Below the pieces are notes generated by a model. The model did not search any database. It saw only the letters and a program-made list of their open reading frames with translations, and was not told the DNA's origin. Shown one piece after another: positions 38,318 through 47,330 of a stretch of DNA of 64,000 nt (position 1 is its first letter; each line of letters starts with the position of its first letter). The DNA comes from an uncultured bacterium. GTDB lineage: Bacteria; Verrucomicrobiota; Kiritimatiellia; CAIKKV01. A program made the position numbers and the translations under genes. The stretch is from the NCBI GenBank assembly GCA_938038445.1, contig CALHRZ010000006.1, positions 62,001 to 126,000 on the forward strand. The letters are read 5' to 3'.

Positions 38318-40828
38318 TTAGGGCAAAGCAGGGCTTGTCGTCTCTCCTTTCAACGTAAAACTTCCCTGTCCTCGAGCGGTTTTCCGATGCTCAACTGCCG
38401 GCGGCTTCCATTTGCAAAGGAGATAAACGGCCAACAATGCTTCCAAAGGATCGGGAGGAGGCTGTTCCAACAATAGGGCCATAAACCAAAGCACAATACC
38501 CCAGCGACGTTCGGCCCATAAGACGGTTTCCGCAAAAGCCATCCCATCCCCCACAAGGGGCAGCTTATGCTTGAGTGCCGCCAGCCGCCGGGCCAGTTCG
38601 TGAGACTCTCGAACAGCGGCCGCATAATCGCGCAGCAGCCAGGCTTGCTCGACGCGATCCACGTCCATCAACAGTTCCTCCCGGACACGGACAAACGCCT
38701 CGTCGGGCAGCATCCGGAGTTCGACGCGGAGCCGGTCCACCAACTGTCCGACCGGTTCCCCATGGGACTGAAGTTCCCCGTTTAATACCTGATAAAATTC
38801 GCCGCGATCCCCCAAAAGATCCGCAATCGCACAAGCCAGCGTGCGCTTGACCACCCGGCTCTTGGCTTGCCGCAGCCGAGGGATCGCACGGAAAATCGCA
38901 TCCAATTCTCCGAGCCGAGCAAGGGCTTCCGCCGCCGCCGCCACCACCCGCTCGTCGTCCGTTCCGTAAAGAACGTCCAACAGCGGACCGATGGACCCGG
39001 AATCCCCCAGGACTCCCAATGTCCGCGCAACTTCTTCACGGATTTCGGGAGTCCCGACGTTGAGTAAACGGATCAACAAAGGAACCGCCCGAGCATCGCC
39101 CGCTTTTCGTAATCCCTTGACAATTTCAGGGCCGATGTCCACGAGAGGGTCCTGCAGCCGCGCCAGCAAAGCATCCACAGCGTCCGGCGTTCCGATTCGA
39201 CCCAACGCCAAGGCCGCCTCCTCCCGGACATCCGCATCCGGGTCTTCCAAAAGCGCAATCAGGTCGGCCACGGCAATCTCGATGCGTGCATCGCCCAGCT
39301 GACGGATTGCCTTGGCACGGCGGTCGGGTTCCGGAGACGACTGTAGCACATGAAGATTCATCATATTGGACACCATTCGGAGAGGATTGGTGGTAATCAA
39401 CCCGAGAATCACATTTCGGAAGGAGACCCCCCGCTCCGGATCTCGAATTCGAAGATGAAGAGGAACCACAACGAAACAGATGAAGAGAATTTGAAGCGTG
39501 ACCAGCACGTGAAAATAGGTGAATCGGCCGAATAGGGGAAGAGGGAGCACCAAGCCGTCGGGCGGCAGAACGCCGCGCCAGGCATCCGCCAACCATCCGC
39601 CCAGGAAGGCGGCTGCAGCTCCCGCCAGCCCGATAAGTCCCTGGTAGATCGCAATCCCGACCGTTCGATGCACCTCGGGGGTCTTCGCCATCAACAGCGT
39701 CGTCTGGCATGCGGCGGCGACGGATGAGAACAACCCCGCCGGAACGTTGGCAAGAATCAGAAGAAAGATCGGTTGGGGAATGCGTAACCGTCCGAAACCG
39801 GGGAAGGCCAACGGAACATCGCCGGCCCTCACGAAAAACCACACCAGGACCACAGCACCGTACAAGAGCAGACAGACCGCGGCTAGCGTCCGCGCCCCGA
39901 TTCGATCCACCACCAGCCGGGCCACAAAGGCGCCGAGAATGCCGCCCACACCCGCCACCATCGTCGTGTACGAAAGATGGGTATAGGTAACGGCAAAAGA
40001 CTCTTTGAGAAATATGGCATGAAAAGGAGCCATAATATAAATGGCAAAGTTCCAGGCGCCAACGGCGTACAGCACACGCCGGTATTCCGCGTGTCGAAAG
40101 GATGCCGTCAGAACAGTCCACAAAGATTCCCTTCCCGTTTCCCGGCGAGGCATCGGTTCCGGAACCCGGCTGTGGATGAACAGGTCCACAATGCCGGCGA
40201 CGGAAGCAATGGTAAAAACCACAATGAACCCCGTGAAATCGAAAAGAGTTAGCCGACCCCGGGGAAAAAAGTCCAGGATCACCCCATACACAAAAACCGC
40301 CGTCAACATGGAACTGTAAATGAACGCATTCCGAAACGCCCAGAACCGGGCCCGAAGGGAATCGGGCAGAAAGTCCGACATCCAACTCAGCCACGGCGCC
40401 GTCCCTATGCTCGCAAAAAAAGAACTGATGCCGATCGTTCCAACAAACAGCATCGGAAGATGAGGGCGAAGGACCGGCATCCAAGTGGTGGACAGCACCA
40501 AGAACAGGGGGATCGCAAGCCACAGCGTCCGATGAATAAAAGCATTCCAGAACCACATGGGCTTCCGGGCGGGAAGCCGTTCGGTAAGAAGAGAACTGAG
40601 AATCTGGAAAAGACCGGCGCCCAGCGAGACCGTAGACAGGAGCCCCACCAGGGTGCCACTGGCGTTCAGCCGCTCCATCAACATGGCCAGCGGCATCCCG
40701 CCGGCCGAAATGAAAAACAAAGCGAAAACAACGGCCAGATTGCTCCGCGCCATCCCATGCCGGATGTCCCGCTCGGTAATCAGCCGACCTGCCGTCGAAT
40801 AGCGGCGTTGGGAAAAATCAGAATGCAT
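38318..40828 (-). CDS. MFS-type transporter fused to C-terminal HEAT/PBS-lyase repeats
   Basis: About 12 hydrophobic segments (FALFFISAGGMPLAMLMERL...), then HEAT repeats (AVADLIALLEDPDADVREEAALALGRIGTPDAVDALLARLQDP; IREEVARTLGVLGDSGSIGPLLDVL). Confidence 0.82.
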   Translation of the reverse strand: MHSDFSQRRYSTAGRLITERDIRHGMARSNLAVVFALFFISAGGMPLAMLMERLNASGTLVGLLSTVSLGAGLFQILSSLLTERLPARKPMWFWNAFIHRTLWLAIPLFLVLSTTWMPVLRPHLPMLFVGTIGISSFFASIGTAPWLSWMSDFLPDSLRARFWAFRNAFIYSSMLTAVFVYGVILDFFPRGRLTLFDFTGFIVVFTIASVAGIVDLFIHSRVPEPMPRRETGRESLWTVLTASFRHAEYRRVLYAVGAWNFAIYIMAPFHAIFLKESFAVTYTHLSYTTMVAGVGGILGAFVARLVVDRIGARTLAAVCLLLYGAVVLVWFFVRAGDVPLAFPGFGRLRIPQPIFLLILANVPAGLFSSVAAACQTTLLMAKTPEVHRTVGIAIYQGLIGLAGAAAAFLGGWLADAWRGVLPPDGLVLPLPLFGRFTYFHVLVTLQILFICFVVVPLHLRIRDPERGVSFRNVILGLITTNPLRMVSNMMNLHVLQSSPEPDRRAKAIRQLGDARIEIAVADLIALLEDPDADVREEAALALGRIGTPDAVDALLARLQDPLVDIGPEIVKGLRKAGDARAVPLLIRLLNVGTPEIREEVARTLGVLGDSGSIGPLLDVLYGTDDERVVAAAAEALARLGELDAIFRAIPRLRQAKSRVVKRTLACAIADLLGDRGEFYQVLNGELQSHGEPVGQLVDRLRVELRMLPDEAFVRVREELLMDVDRVEQAWLLRDYAAAVRESHELARRLAALKHKLPLVGDGMAFAETVLWAERRWGIVLWFMALLLEQPPPDPLEALLAVYLLCKWKPPAVEHRKTARGQGSFTLKGETTSPALP

Positions 40829-40849
40829 TCGCGCGAACGCCAGTTCCGA

Positions 40850-41947
40850 TCAGCGGATTACCCGAGCACCCTTGGCGCTAAGGGCGGCCTCAACCTCTTT
40901 CAGAGTCGCCATGCTCGTGTCGCCCGGCGTGGTCATCGCCAAGGCGCCATGGGCCGCCCCATATTCAACGGCTTCGCGGGGCGTTTTCCCGGCCAGAAAA
41001 CCATAAAGGAGGCCGGACGCGAAACTATCCCCTCCCCCCACGCGGTCGAAGATCTCCAAATCCGGCCGCGGGGTGGCCTCATAAAAACTTCCATCATAGT
41101 AAAGAACCGCCCCCCAGTCATTCCGCGTGGCTGTTTTCGCATTGCGAAGCGTGGTGGCCACAGCTTTGAAGTTCGGAAACATCCGCACCGCCTCGACAAT
41201 CATCTTGCGGAAGTTCGAGGGATCCAGATTGGAAAGGTGGGGATCCATTCCCGGAACCTCAAACCCCAGCGCCGCCGTAAAATCCTCTTCGTTGCCGATC
41301 ATAACATCCACCAGCGGCGCAATCCGCCGGTTGACCTCAACGGCGCGAGCGGTTCCCCCCTGCCCCTTCCATAGCGAAGGGCGAAAATTCAAGTCAAAGG
41401 AGACGATGGTGCCTGCCGCCCGGGCTTCCGCACACGCTTCCAAGATCGTGTCGGCCGTCGTCGGCGAAAGGGCCGCAAAAATCCCCCCCGTGTGAAACCA
41501 CCGAACCCCTTCTTCACGAAAAATCCGTTTCCAGTCAAAATCGCCGGGCTTGATCTGCGAGGCGGCGCTGTTGGCTCGATCCGAACACCCCACGGCAGGC
41601 CGAATTCCGAATCCCCGCTCGGTAAAGTTCAACCCCACCCGGGCCGAGCGGCCAATCCCGTCAAACGGCACCCAACGAACTAGCGATAGATCCACACCGC
41701 CCTGCAACATCAAATCTTCCAGAAGGCGGCCGACCTCGCTGTCTACAATCGCCGTCGCCACGGCCGTCCGCAGCCCAAAACATCGGCGCAAGCCGCGGAC
41801 GACATTGTATTCACCGCCTCCTTCCCATACCTGAAACGATCGGGCCGTCCGAATCCGCCCTTCCCCAGGATCAAGACGAATCATGACCTCCCCCAGCGCC
41901 AAAGCATCCCATCGGCAACTCTCTTTGGGTCGAATCGTCAGGGGCAT
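40850..41947 (-). CDS. kdgK: PfkB family sugar kinase (2-keto-3-deoxygluconate kinase-like)
   Basis: ALALGEVMIRLDPGEGRIRTARSFQVWEGGGEYNVVRGLRRCFG, IVSFDLNFRPSLW, RVGGGDSFASGLLYGFL; next to KDPG aldolase. Confidence 0.85.
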   Translation of the reverse strand: MPLTIRPKESCRWDALALGEVMIRLDPGEGRIRTARSFQVWEGGGEYNVVRGLRRCFGLRTAVATAIVDSEVGRLLEDLMLQGGVDLSLVRWVPFDGIGRSARVGLNFTERGFGIRPAVGCSDRANSAASQIKPGDFDWKRIFREEGVRWFHTGGIFAALSPTTADTILEACAEARAAGTIVSFDLNFRPSLWKGQGGTARAVEVNRRIAPLVDVMIGNEEDFTAALGFEVPGMDPHLSNLDPSNFRKMIVEAVRMFPNFKAVATTLRNAKTATRNDWGAVLYYDGSFYEATPRPDLEIFDRVGGGDSFASGLLYGFLAGKTPREAVEYGAAHGALAMTTPGDTSMATLKEVEAALSAKGARVIR

Positions 41948-41951
41948 CGCC

Positions 41952-42626
41952 TCATCCTCCTCGTATGCGTCGAATAAGAGCCAAGGTCTGCGCAATTCGC
42001 GCCGCCAAGCCCTTGTAATCCTCTTTTCCCAACAACTCTTTCGTGATCAGATTCGATCCCATCCCCACACAGGCCACTCCGGCACGAAACCAGGCCCGCA
42101 ACGATTCCTCCGTACACTCCACCCCGCCGGTCGGCATCAGCAGCGTCCAGGGGCAAGGACCTAACACCGCTTGGACAAATTCGGGGCCGCCCACCGAAGC
42201 ACCGGGAAAAATCTTGCAGATTTCGCAGCCCATCTCCTCAGCCGCCGATATTTCCGAGGCGCTCCCACAACCAGGCGAATAGGCGACCTTACGACGATTG
42301 CATACACGCGCCACGTCCGGATTGAAAACCGGTCCGACCACAAACGCCGCGCCACAGTTGATATACAACGCCGCGGTCGCAGGGTCCACAACCGATCCCA
42401 CCCCGAGCATCAGATCGGGCAACGCCGCCGCGCAATAGCGTTCCAGCGCCGAGAACACCTCCCACGCGTGATCCCCCCGATTCGTGAACTCGAGAATGCC
42501 GCAGCCGCCTTCCACACACGCCGCCGCGACTTGTTTCGCCTTCTCAAGATCCGCGCTGTAAAACACAGGAACCAGACCCGTTTCGGTCATCCGGTTCAGC
42601 ACATCCAACCGTCGAAACCGTGCCAT
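41952..42626 (-). CDS. 2-keto-3-deoxy-6-phosphogluconate (KDPG) aldolase family
   Basis: GLVPVFYSADLEKAKQVAAACVEGGCGILEFTNRGDHA, LGVGSVVDPATAALYINCGAAFVVGP, LLMPTGGVE. Confidence 0.88.
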   Translation of the reverse strand: MARFRRLDVLNRMTETGLVPVFYSADLEKAKQVAAACVEGGCGILEFTNRGDHAWEVFSALERYCAAALPDLMLGVGSVVDPATAALYINCGAAFVVGPVFNPDVARVCNRRKVAYSPGCGSASEISAAEEMGCEICKIFPGASVGGPEFVQAVLGPCPWTLLMPTGGVECTEESLRAWFRAGVACVGMGSNLITKELLGKEDYKGLAARIAQTLALIRRIRGG

Positions 42627-42637
42627 GGTATCCTCCC

Positions 42638-43300
42638 CTATGCAATCTGGGAATTGAAATAAGCGAGCCAAACCGACTGGGCTTCGTCATACTGGCCCTT
42701 CCTGAGCAAATCGAGAATTTGCCGGCCCGGCATCCCCCCCTTCCCCTCTCCCTTTTTCTTCCCCTTCCCCAGCGCATTTTTTAGACACCCCATCACCACG
42801 CTCGCATAAAACGCGACCCCACTGCATCCCAATCGTTCCAGCAGCATCCGCGTGAAGGCCTGCTCGGCTTCCGACCACGCCCCCTCGCTCTCCGCCTTCG
42901 CCGCTTGCGCGGCCAATTCGGTCCAAGCTTCTTCCTTCACCTCCGCCCCCCGGCCCGCTTGCAGCGTTCCCGCCACAAGAACCGACAACGTCTTCAAAAG
43001 CGCCGCAGGCTCAATCCGGGAAAGCGCATAATGAAACGTCAGCAGCTCGCCCAGCTTTCCGTTGTCCATCATCCCCACCGACAACCCCCGCCGGGGCGCC
43101 GCACGAATGATTCCTAAATATCCCAGCGATTTGGTGGCTTCCCGAACCACCACCCGACTGACTCCAAACATTTCGGCAAACTGCTGTTCCGTTGGCAGCC
43201 GATCGCCTGTTTTCAATTCGTTTTCCAGGATGTAATCCCGAATTCGCGAGGCCACTAGCTCGCCCAGCGTTTTTTTGGTAACCAACATGGACATTCCCAT
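42638..43300 (-). CDS. GntR/FadR-type transcriptional regulator
   Basis: VASRIRDYILENELKTGDRLPTEQQFAEMFGVSRVVVREATKSLGYLGII winged HTH. Confidence 0.9.
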   Translation of the reverse strand: MGMSMLVTKKTLGELVASRIRDYILENELKTGDRLPTEQQFAEMFGVSRVVVREATKSLGYLGIIRAAPRRGLSVGMMDNGKLGELLTFHYALSRIEPAALLKTLSVLVAGTLQAGRGAEVKEEAWTELAAQAAKAESEGAWSEAEQAFTRMLLERLGCSGVAFYASVVMGCLKNALGKGKKKGEGKGGMPGRQILDLLRKGQYDEAQSVWLAYFNSQIA

Positions 43301-43451
43301 TCACTCCCGATTGGCGCATATTTGCCGCAATTCCTACGACAATACTTCATCATGAACATTTATATTTTTATTTCAAGCTTCATTTTGTCCGCCGATCCGT
43401 CCCGTCGCTTTTTGCTTGACTCCCAACGTTGCACCCTTATGCTCACTCGCC

Positions 43452-45809
43452 ATGAAAACAAGCCCAGTATCTTGTACCCCGCTTCTGCGAAAACTCATCT
43501 TGTCGCGGGTCACCCCTTCGGAAGATGCGGGACTCGCCCTCTGTTCGCTCCCCCTTCCGCGGGAAACGCTTTCGACGCTTTCAATCGGTGGGCGTCCGAC
43601 GTGGCGTCAGGATATCGGCCAGTGGCCGAATGCCAAGCATCCCCTGCCCCGCCGGGCGTTTCTCGCTGCGGACCTCGAGAATCACGCGCCCTCCGCCCTT
43701 CCCCTTCGACTTGCTGCCCAAAAAACCAATCGAACAGAGCGCCCGGCTTCGGCCGAGCTGGTTCTTTTTGAAAAAAGCCCGGAACCCCACTTTTTTTGGG
43801 AACGCCATGCCGTGCGCTTGCGCTGGGAAAACCAAACGGTGGAATTTCTGATGGGACTTCGGGTCCGCGACGAAATTCACTGGTGGGAAGCCTGCCACCT
43901 CGTCGTTCGCGAGGAAAGTAACCTCTGTCGCGTGGTAGAAGTCGGCGGAGCCATCCCCCACGTCCAGACGGGATTCAAGGAACTCCAAAGCTTTCCGGGC
44001 TATACCAACCCCTTTCTCCATCGGCACAACTGGCTCAATGGGCACCTGTATCTCCGTCTGCATGCCAACGGCATTTGCGAAGTGTTCGCCCACCATATCA
44101 ACGCGAAATTTTTTGACGACGGACTGCCTCTTTCAGATGCCGTTCCTGTGCTTGGAATCCGTATTCCCGACGATCCGATGTCGCTGGGAAGCTGGGAAGG
44201 CACATGGACCGGCGACCTCCCCCTGCGCGAAGCGGGGAAGGTGCGCTTCGACCTTTCTGAATCCGCCTTCCTCGCAACGCCCGAGAAGCCAGGCAGATTC
44301 CGTTTTGACCGCGCTGCGGGAGTCTTGGTTTGGCAACCCTATCTCGGAATGGAACTGTTCGGCGGCGTTTGCCCAAACAGCAAAACGGGCGACCCATGGA
44401 TCTTCAAGGCAGAACAGCAGATCATACCAAGGGGTATGGGGCGAACTCTCCGTTTCTCCTTCAGCCTCAACCCTCGCCGCTCCCCCCGTATCGCTCGCTA
44501 TCTCGCCCCAAACTGGTGGTACGGACACTGCGAAGAACTGACCACAGCCCCCTTTCTACCCGTTTTCAATGAATACGACGGCGATCTCAATCGTTCGATG
44601 CAGTGGGTCCTCGCCACACAGGTTCAAACCGGCTTCGAAACGGGATCCATCCCCCGCGGAGCACGAGCCGACCGTCCCGGCCCCCACGAACCGGGGTGGG
44701 AAGGCGAAGTCGGCTATGCCGTTTTTCTCCAGGCCTGGCGAACATGCAGCGGCCCTCTTCTGGACGCCGCGCAGCGTAATGCCTATTTCTTTGCGGACGT
44801 CGCCGTGGACCACGCCGCCTTTCAGGTCCGAATGCACGGATATCCGCCGCACGCTTTCTCGGTTCCCATGCAGCGCATCCACGTCCTCGTCGCTTGTTTC
44901 CTCGAAACCGGTGACCCCTATCTGCTCCAGACCGCCCGGTCGGTGATCGAAAACGCCTACTGGATTCACAAAAACTCCTGGCCCCGGTTGTGCGTCGGTC
45001 GAGATGCCTGCTTTATCCGAGGTCTGATGATGCTCTATCGCTACTTCGGGCAGCAAACCGACCTGGAACGCGCCCATGACGCGGGACTGGATGTCTGGTC
45101 GACTCAACGGCCAAACGGCAGTTTCGGCGATCAGGGAGGAGGGTCCGGAATTCATGCATGGGGCGCTTATATCACAAAACCTTGGATGGGTTTTATGGCC
45201 GTCGGGGGACTCCTCGATTATCTCGAACTCGCGCCGGAAGAAGAACCCCGCTTCGTCGAAACAATCCAACGGTTCGCCGATTGGCTCATGCGGGAACGAT
45301 ACGATCACAAAGGCGTCATGGGATGGGGCTACCAGCATGACTACAATGGAAGCCGCCGCATGTATAATCCCGTTTCGGCCAACTGGACCGAATTGCCAGG
45401 CCCCACGCTCTGGCACAGCAATTACATCGCCCGGTTCATGACCTTCTGCGCGCTCCGCTTCAACCACGCCCCGTACTTCGATGCGTGGGCCGAAAGCGAG
45501 CGCGCTTCGATGGAATCCAAGGAAGACCGAGAAACACTCTCCGGAGGGGATCACTCGACGGCCCAGAACGGACAGTATCTTCCCTGGACACAGGCGCGCT
45601 TGTGGAACGCGCGGTTGAAGCCCGACGGCCGAATCGTTTGCGAACCCGTCTGGGCCGGCCCCCGCACACCCTCGGAAGGCGTCCTCTCCACACCCGTTGG
45701 AACCGTTCGCCTGTATTGGAAGGACGGGCGCCCCGCGGCAGAAGGAAAAGCCAAAGTGCTCTTCCGCAAAATTCGCCGCCTTCCCGGCCTCGACTCCTCC
45801 CCGGACTGA
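43452..45809 (+). CDS. 785-aa protein of unassigned family, possible alpha/alpha-toroid glycan-active enzyme
   Basis: NWWYGHCEELTTAPFLPVFNEYDGDLNRSMQWVL..., GPHEPGWEGEVGYAVFLQAWR, SGIHAWGAYITKPWMGFMAVGGLLDYLEL; ATG 43452; divergent from the KDG locus. Confidence 0.7.
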   Translation: MKTSPVSCTPLLRKLILSRVTPSEDAGLALCSLPLPRETLSTLSIGGRPTWRQDIGQWPNAKHPLPRRAFLAADLENHAPSALPLRLAAQKTNRTERPASAELVLFEKSPEPHFFWERHAVRLRWENQTVEFLMGLRVRDEIHWWEACHLVVREESNLCRVVEVGGAIPHVQTGFKELQSFPGYTNPFLHRHNWLNGHLYLRLHANGICEVFAHHINAKFFDDGLPLSDAVPVLGIRIPDDPMSLGSWEGTWTGDLPLREAGKVRFDLSESAFLATPEKPGRFRFDRAAGVLVWQPYLGMELFGGVCPNSKTGDPWIFKAEQQIIPRGMGRTLRFSFSLNPRRSPRIARYLAPNWWYGHCEELTTAPFLPVFNEYDGDLNRSMQWVLATQVQTGFETGSIPRGARADRPGPHEPGWEGEVGYAVFLQAWRTCSGPLLDAAQRNAYFFADVAVDHAAFQVRMHGYPPHAFSVPMQRIHVLVACFLETGDPYLLQTARSVIENAYWIHKNSWPRLCVGRDACFIRGLMMLYRYFGQQTDLERAHDAGLDVWSTQRPNGSFGDQGGGSGIHAWGAYITKPWMGFMAVGGLLDYLELAPEEEPRFVETIQRFADWLMRERYDHKGVMGWGYQHDYNGSRRMYNPVSANWTELPGPTLWHSNYIARFMTFCALRFNHAPYFDAWAESERASMESKEDRETLSGGDHSTAQNGQYLPWTQARLWNARLKPDGRIVCEPVWAGPRTPSEGVLSTPVGTVRLYWKDGRPAAEGKAKVLFRKIRRLPGLDSSPD

Positions 45810-46180
45810 CACCCGGGGTTGCCGTGTGAAGCGCGTTCCATTCGCCTGGCGGCGGGGGCAGGTCGCAGCGGCGACGGTGTAGTCGTGCTATCCCTCGCTC
45901 CCGTCGAAACGGTCTTCCTGGAGGCCGAACGCTTCGTCAGGTGGGTGGAGTAGCGGCCGAAGAAGCTTATCGGCCTGAAGCGGACGAGGTTCCGCTGGGA
46001 GGCGGACGGGCGGTTGACGCGAAATGACTAAGATCTGGCGCGGCCGTGTGCGCGAGCAGACGCCATGCAACGGGACTGAGGGCAGAGCCGGAAAATGTCA
46101 TCGCGTAGGCGACCTGACGGTTGGGTGAGAACCAGAACCGTGGTAAGAACCAGGCATGACCTCAGCACGCAGGGTATTTC

Positions 46181-46601
46181 TTGCATGGCCACCTCCCGTA
46201 CACTTTGATTCTGTTGATCCGTGTCCGCTTCATGTTCTATCGAGACGCCATGAACGCCCGTACCTTGACGGGATTCTTCGGCCGCTCGCTTCTCACAGTG
46301 GATGGCAAAGTCTTTCTGATCTTCGACAACCTGAAGGTCCATCATGCCCGGCCCGTGAAGAGTTGGCTGGCGAAGAACGCCCAGCGCATCGAACTGTTTC
46401 ACTTGCCGAGTTATTCGCCCGACCTCAATTCCCGATGAAGAGCTCAATTGCGACCTCGGGGCGCTGGTCGGCAGCAAGCCGGCTGCCCGATACAAAGGGC
46501 AATTGAAGCGCAATGCCCTTCGGCCCATGAGAAGCATCCCCAAGCAGCCTCAGCGAGTGCGCAAATACTTCAAACACAAGTCCATTGCCTTTGCAGCATA
46601 A
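46181..46601 (+). pseudogene. IS630-family transposase C-terminal remnant with frameshift
   Basis: RVRFMFYRDAMNARTLTGFFGRSLLTVDGKVFLIFDNLKVHHARPVKSWLAKNAQRIELFHLPSYSPDLN; then in another frame PDEELNCDLGALVGSKPAARYKGQLKRNALRPMRSIPKQPQRVRKYFKHKSIAFAA*. Confidence 0.85.
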
Positions 46602-46691
46602 TTTATGGCCGGATGAGTAATGAAATCCATCTCTTTTCGATCCGGCTCATCCTCTTTGAACTCGAGCCCTGGAAACCGATCGTCTGGGATT

Positions 46692-47330
46692 TTATATAAA
46701 CCCCGCATCGCCCAGCCGTTCCCAAGTAATTCCCAACTCCCCTTTCCGTATCGCCATTCGTCGGACATACTTGGCCAGAAGGTCCGTTTCCAAGTTGAGC
46801 AAATCTCCAACCGCAAGTTCCGGAAAAGACGTGTTCTCCCACGTGTGGGGAATAAGGTGAACTTCAAACCGATCGTCAAACAGTCGAGCAACCGTGAGGC
46901 TCACCCCGTTCACGGCAATCGAACCTTTCGGAACAATCTCCGCCATGAGCTCAGGAGGAGGCTGGATCTCCATAACTCGGTCGGCCCCTGCCCATCGGAG
47001 GGCAATCAAGACACCGACCCCGTCCACATGCCCGGTCACAAAATGGCCGCCTATTCGAGAGGACGGTGTGAGTGCCCGCTCCAAATTGAGACGCCGTCCG
47101 GGTGCAATCTGACCGAGTGTCGTTCGTTCGCAGGTTTCCAGAAGCAAATCGCAGACAAATTGGTCTTCCTCACACTCCGTAACCGTCAAACATACTCCCT
47201 CGACCGACACACTCTCCCCTCGCACCAGCGAGGACGACCATCCCCGGCAAGCAATCCGAACTCGTGCCCCCTCCGAACGGGATGTGCGGACGACCAATTG
47301 CCCGGTTGTTTCAATCAATCCCGTGAACAT
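46692..47330 (-). CDS. ribE: Riboflavin synthase alpha chain
   Basis: MFTGLIETTGQLVV, SVEGVCLTVTE, IGGHFVTGHVDGVG, AVNGVSLTV, LIPHTWENTSF. Confidence 0.95.
   Translation of the reverse strand: MFTGLIETTGQLVVRTSRSEGARVRIACRGWSSSLVRGESVSVEGVCLTVTECEEDQFVCDLLLETCERTTLGQIAPGRRLNLERALTPSSRIGGHFVTGHVDGVGVLIALRWAGADRVMEIQPPPELMAEIVPKGSIAVNGVSLTVARLFDDRFEVHLIPHTWENTSFPELAVGDLLNLETDLLAKYVRRMAIRKGELGITWERLGDAGFI

Noticed and set aside
44556-45812. 418-aa minus-strand ORF opposite the 785-aa protein
   Set aside because: Antisense shadow; the sense ORF is much longer with a start near the divergent promoter and a protein-like composition.
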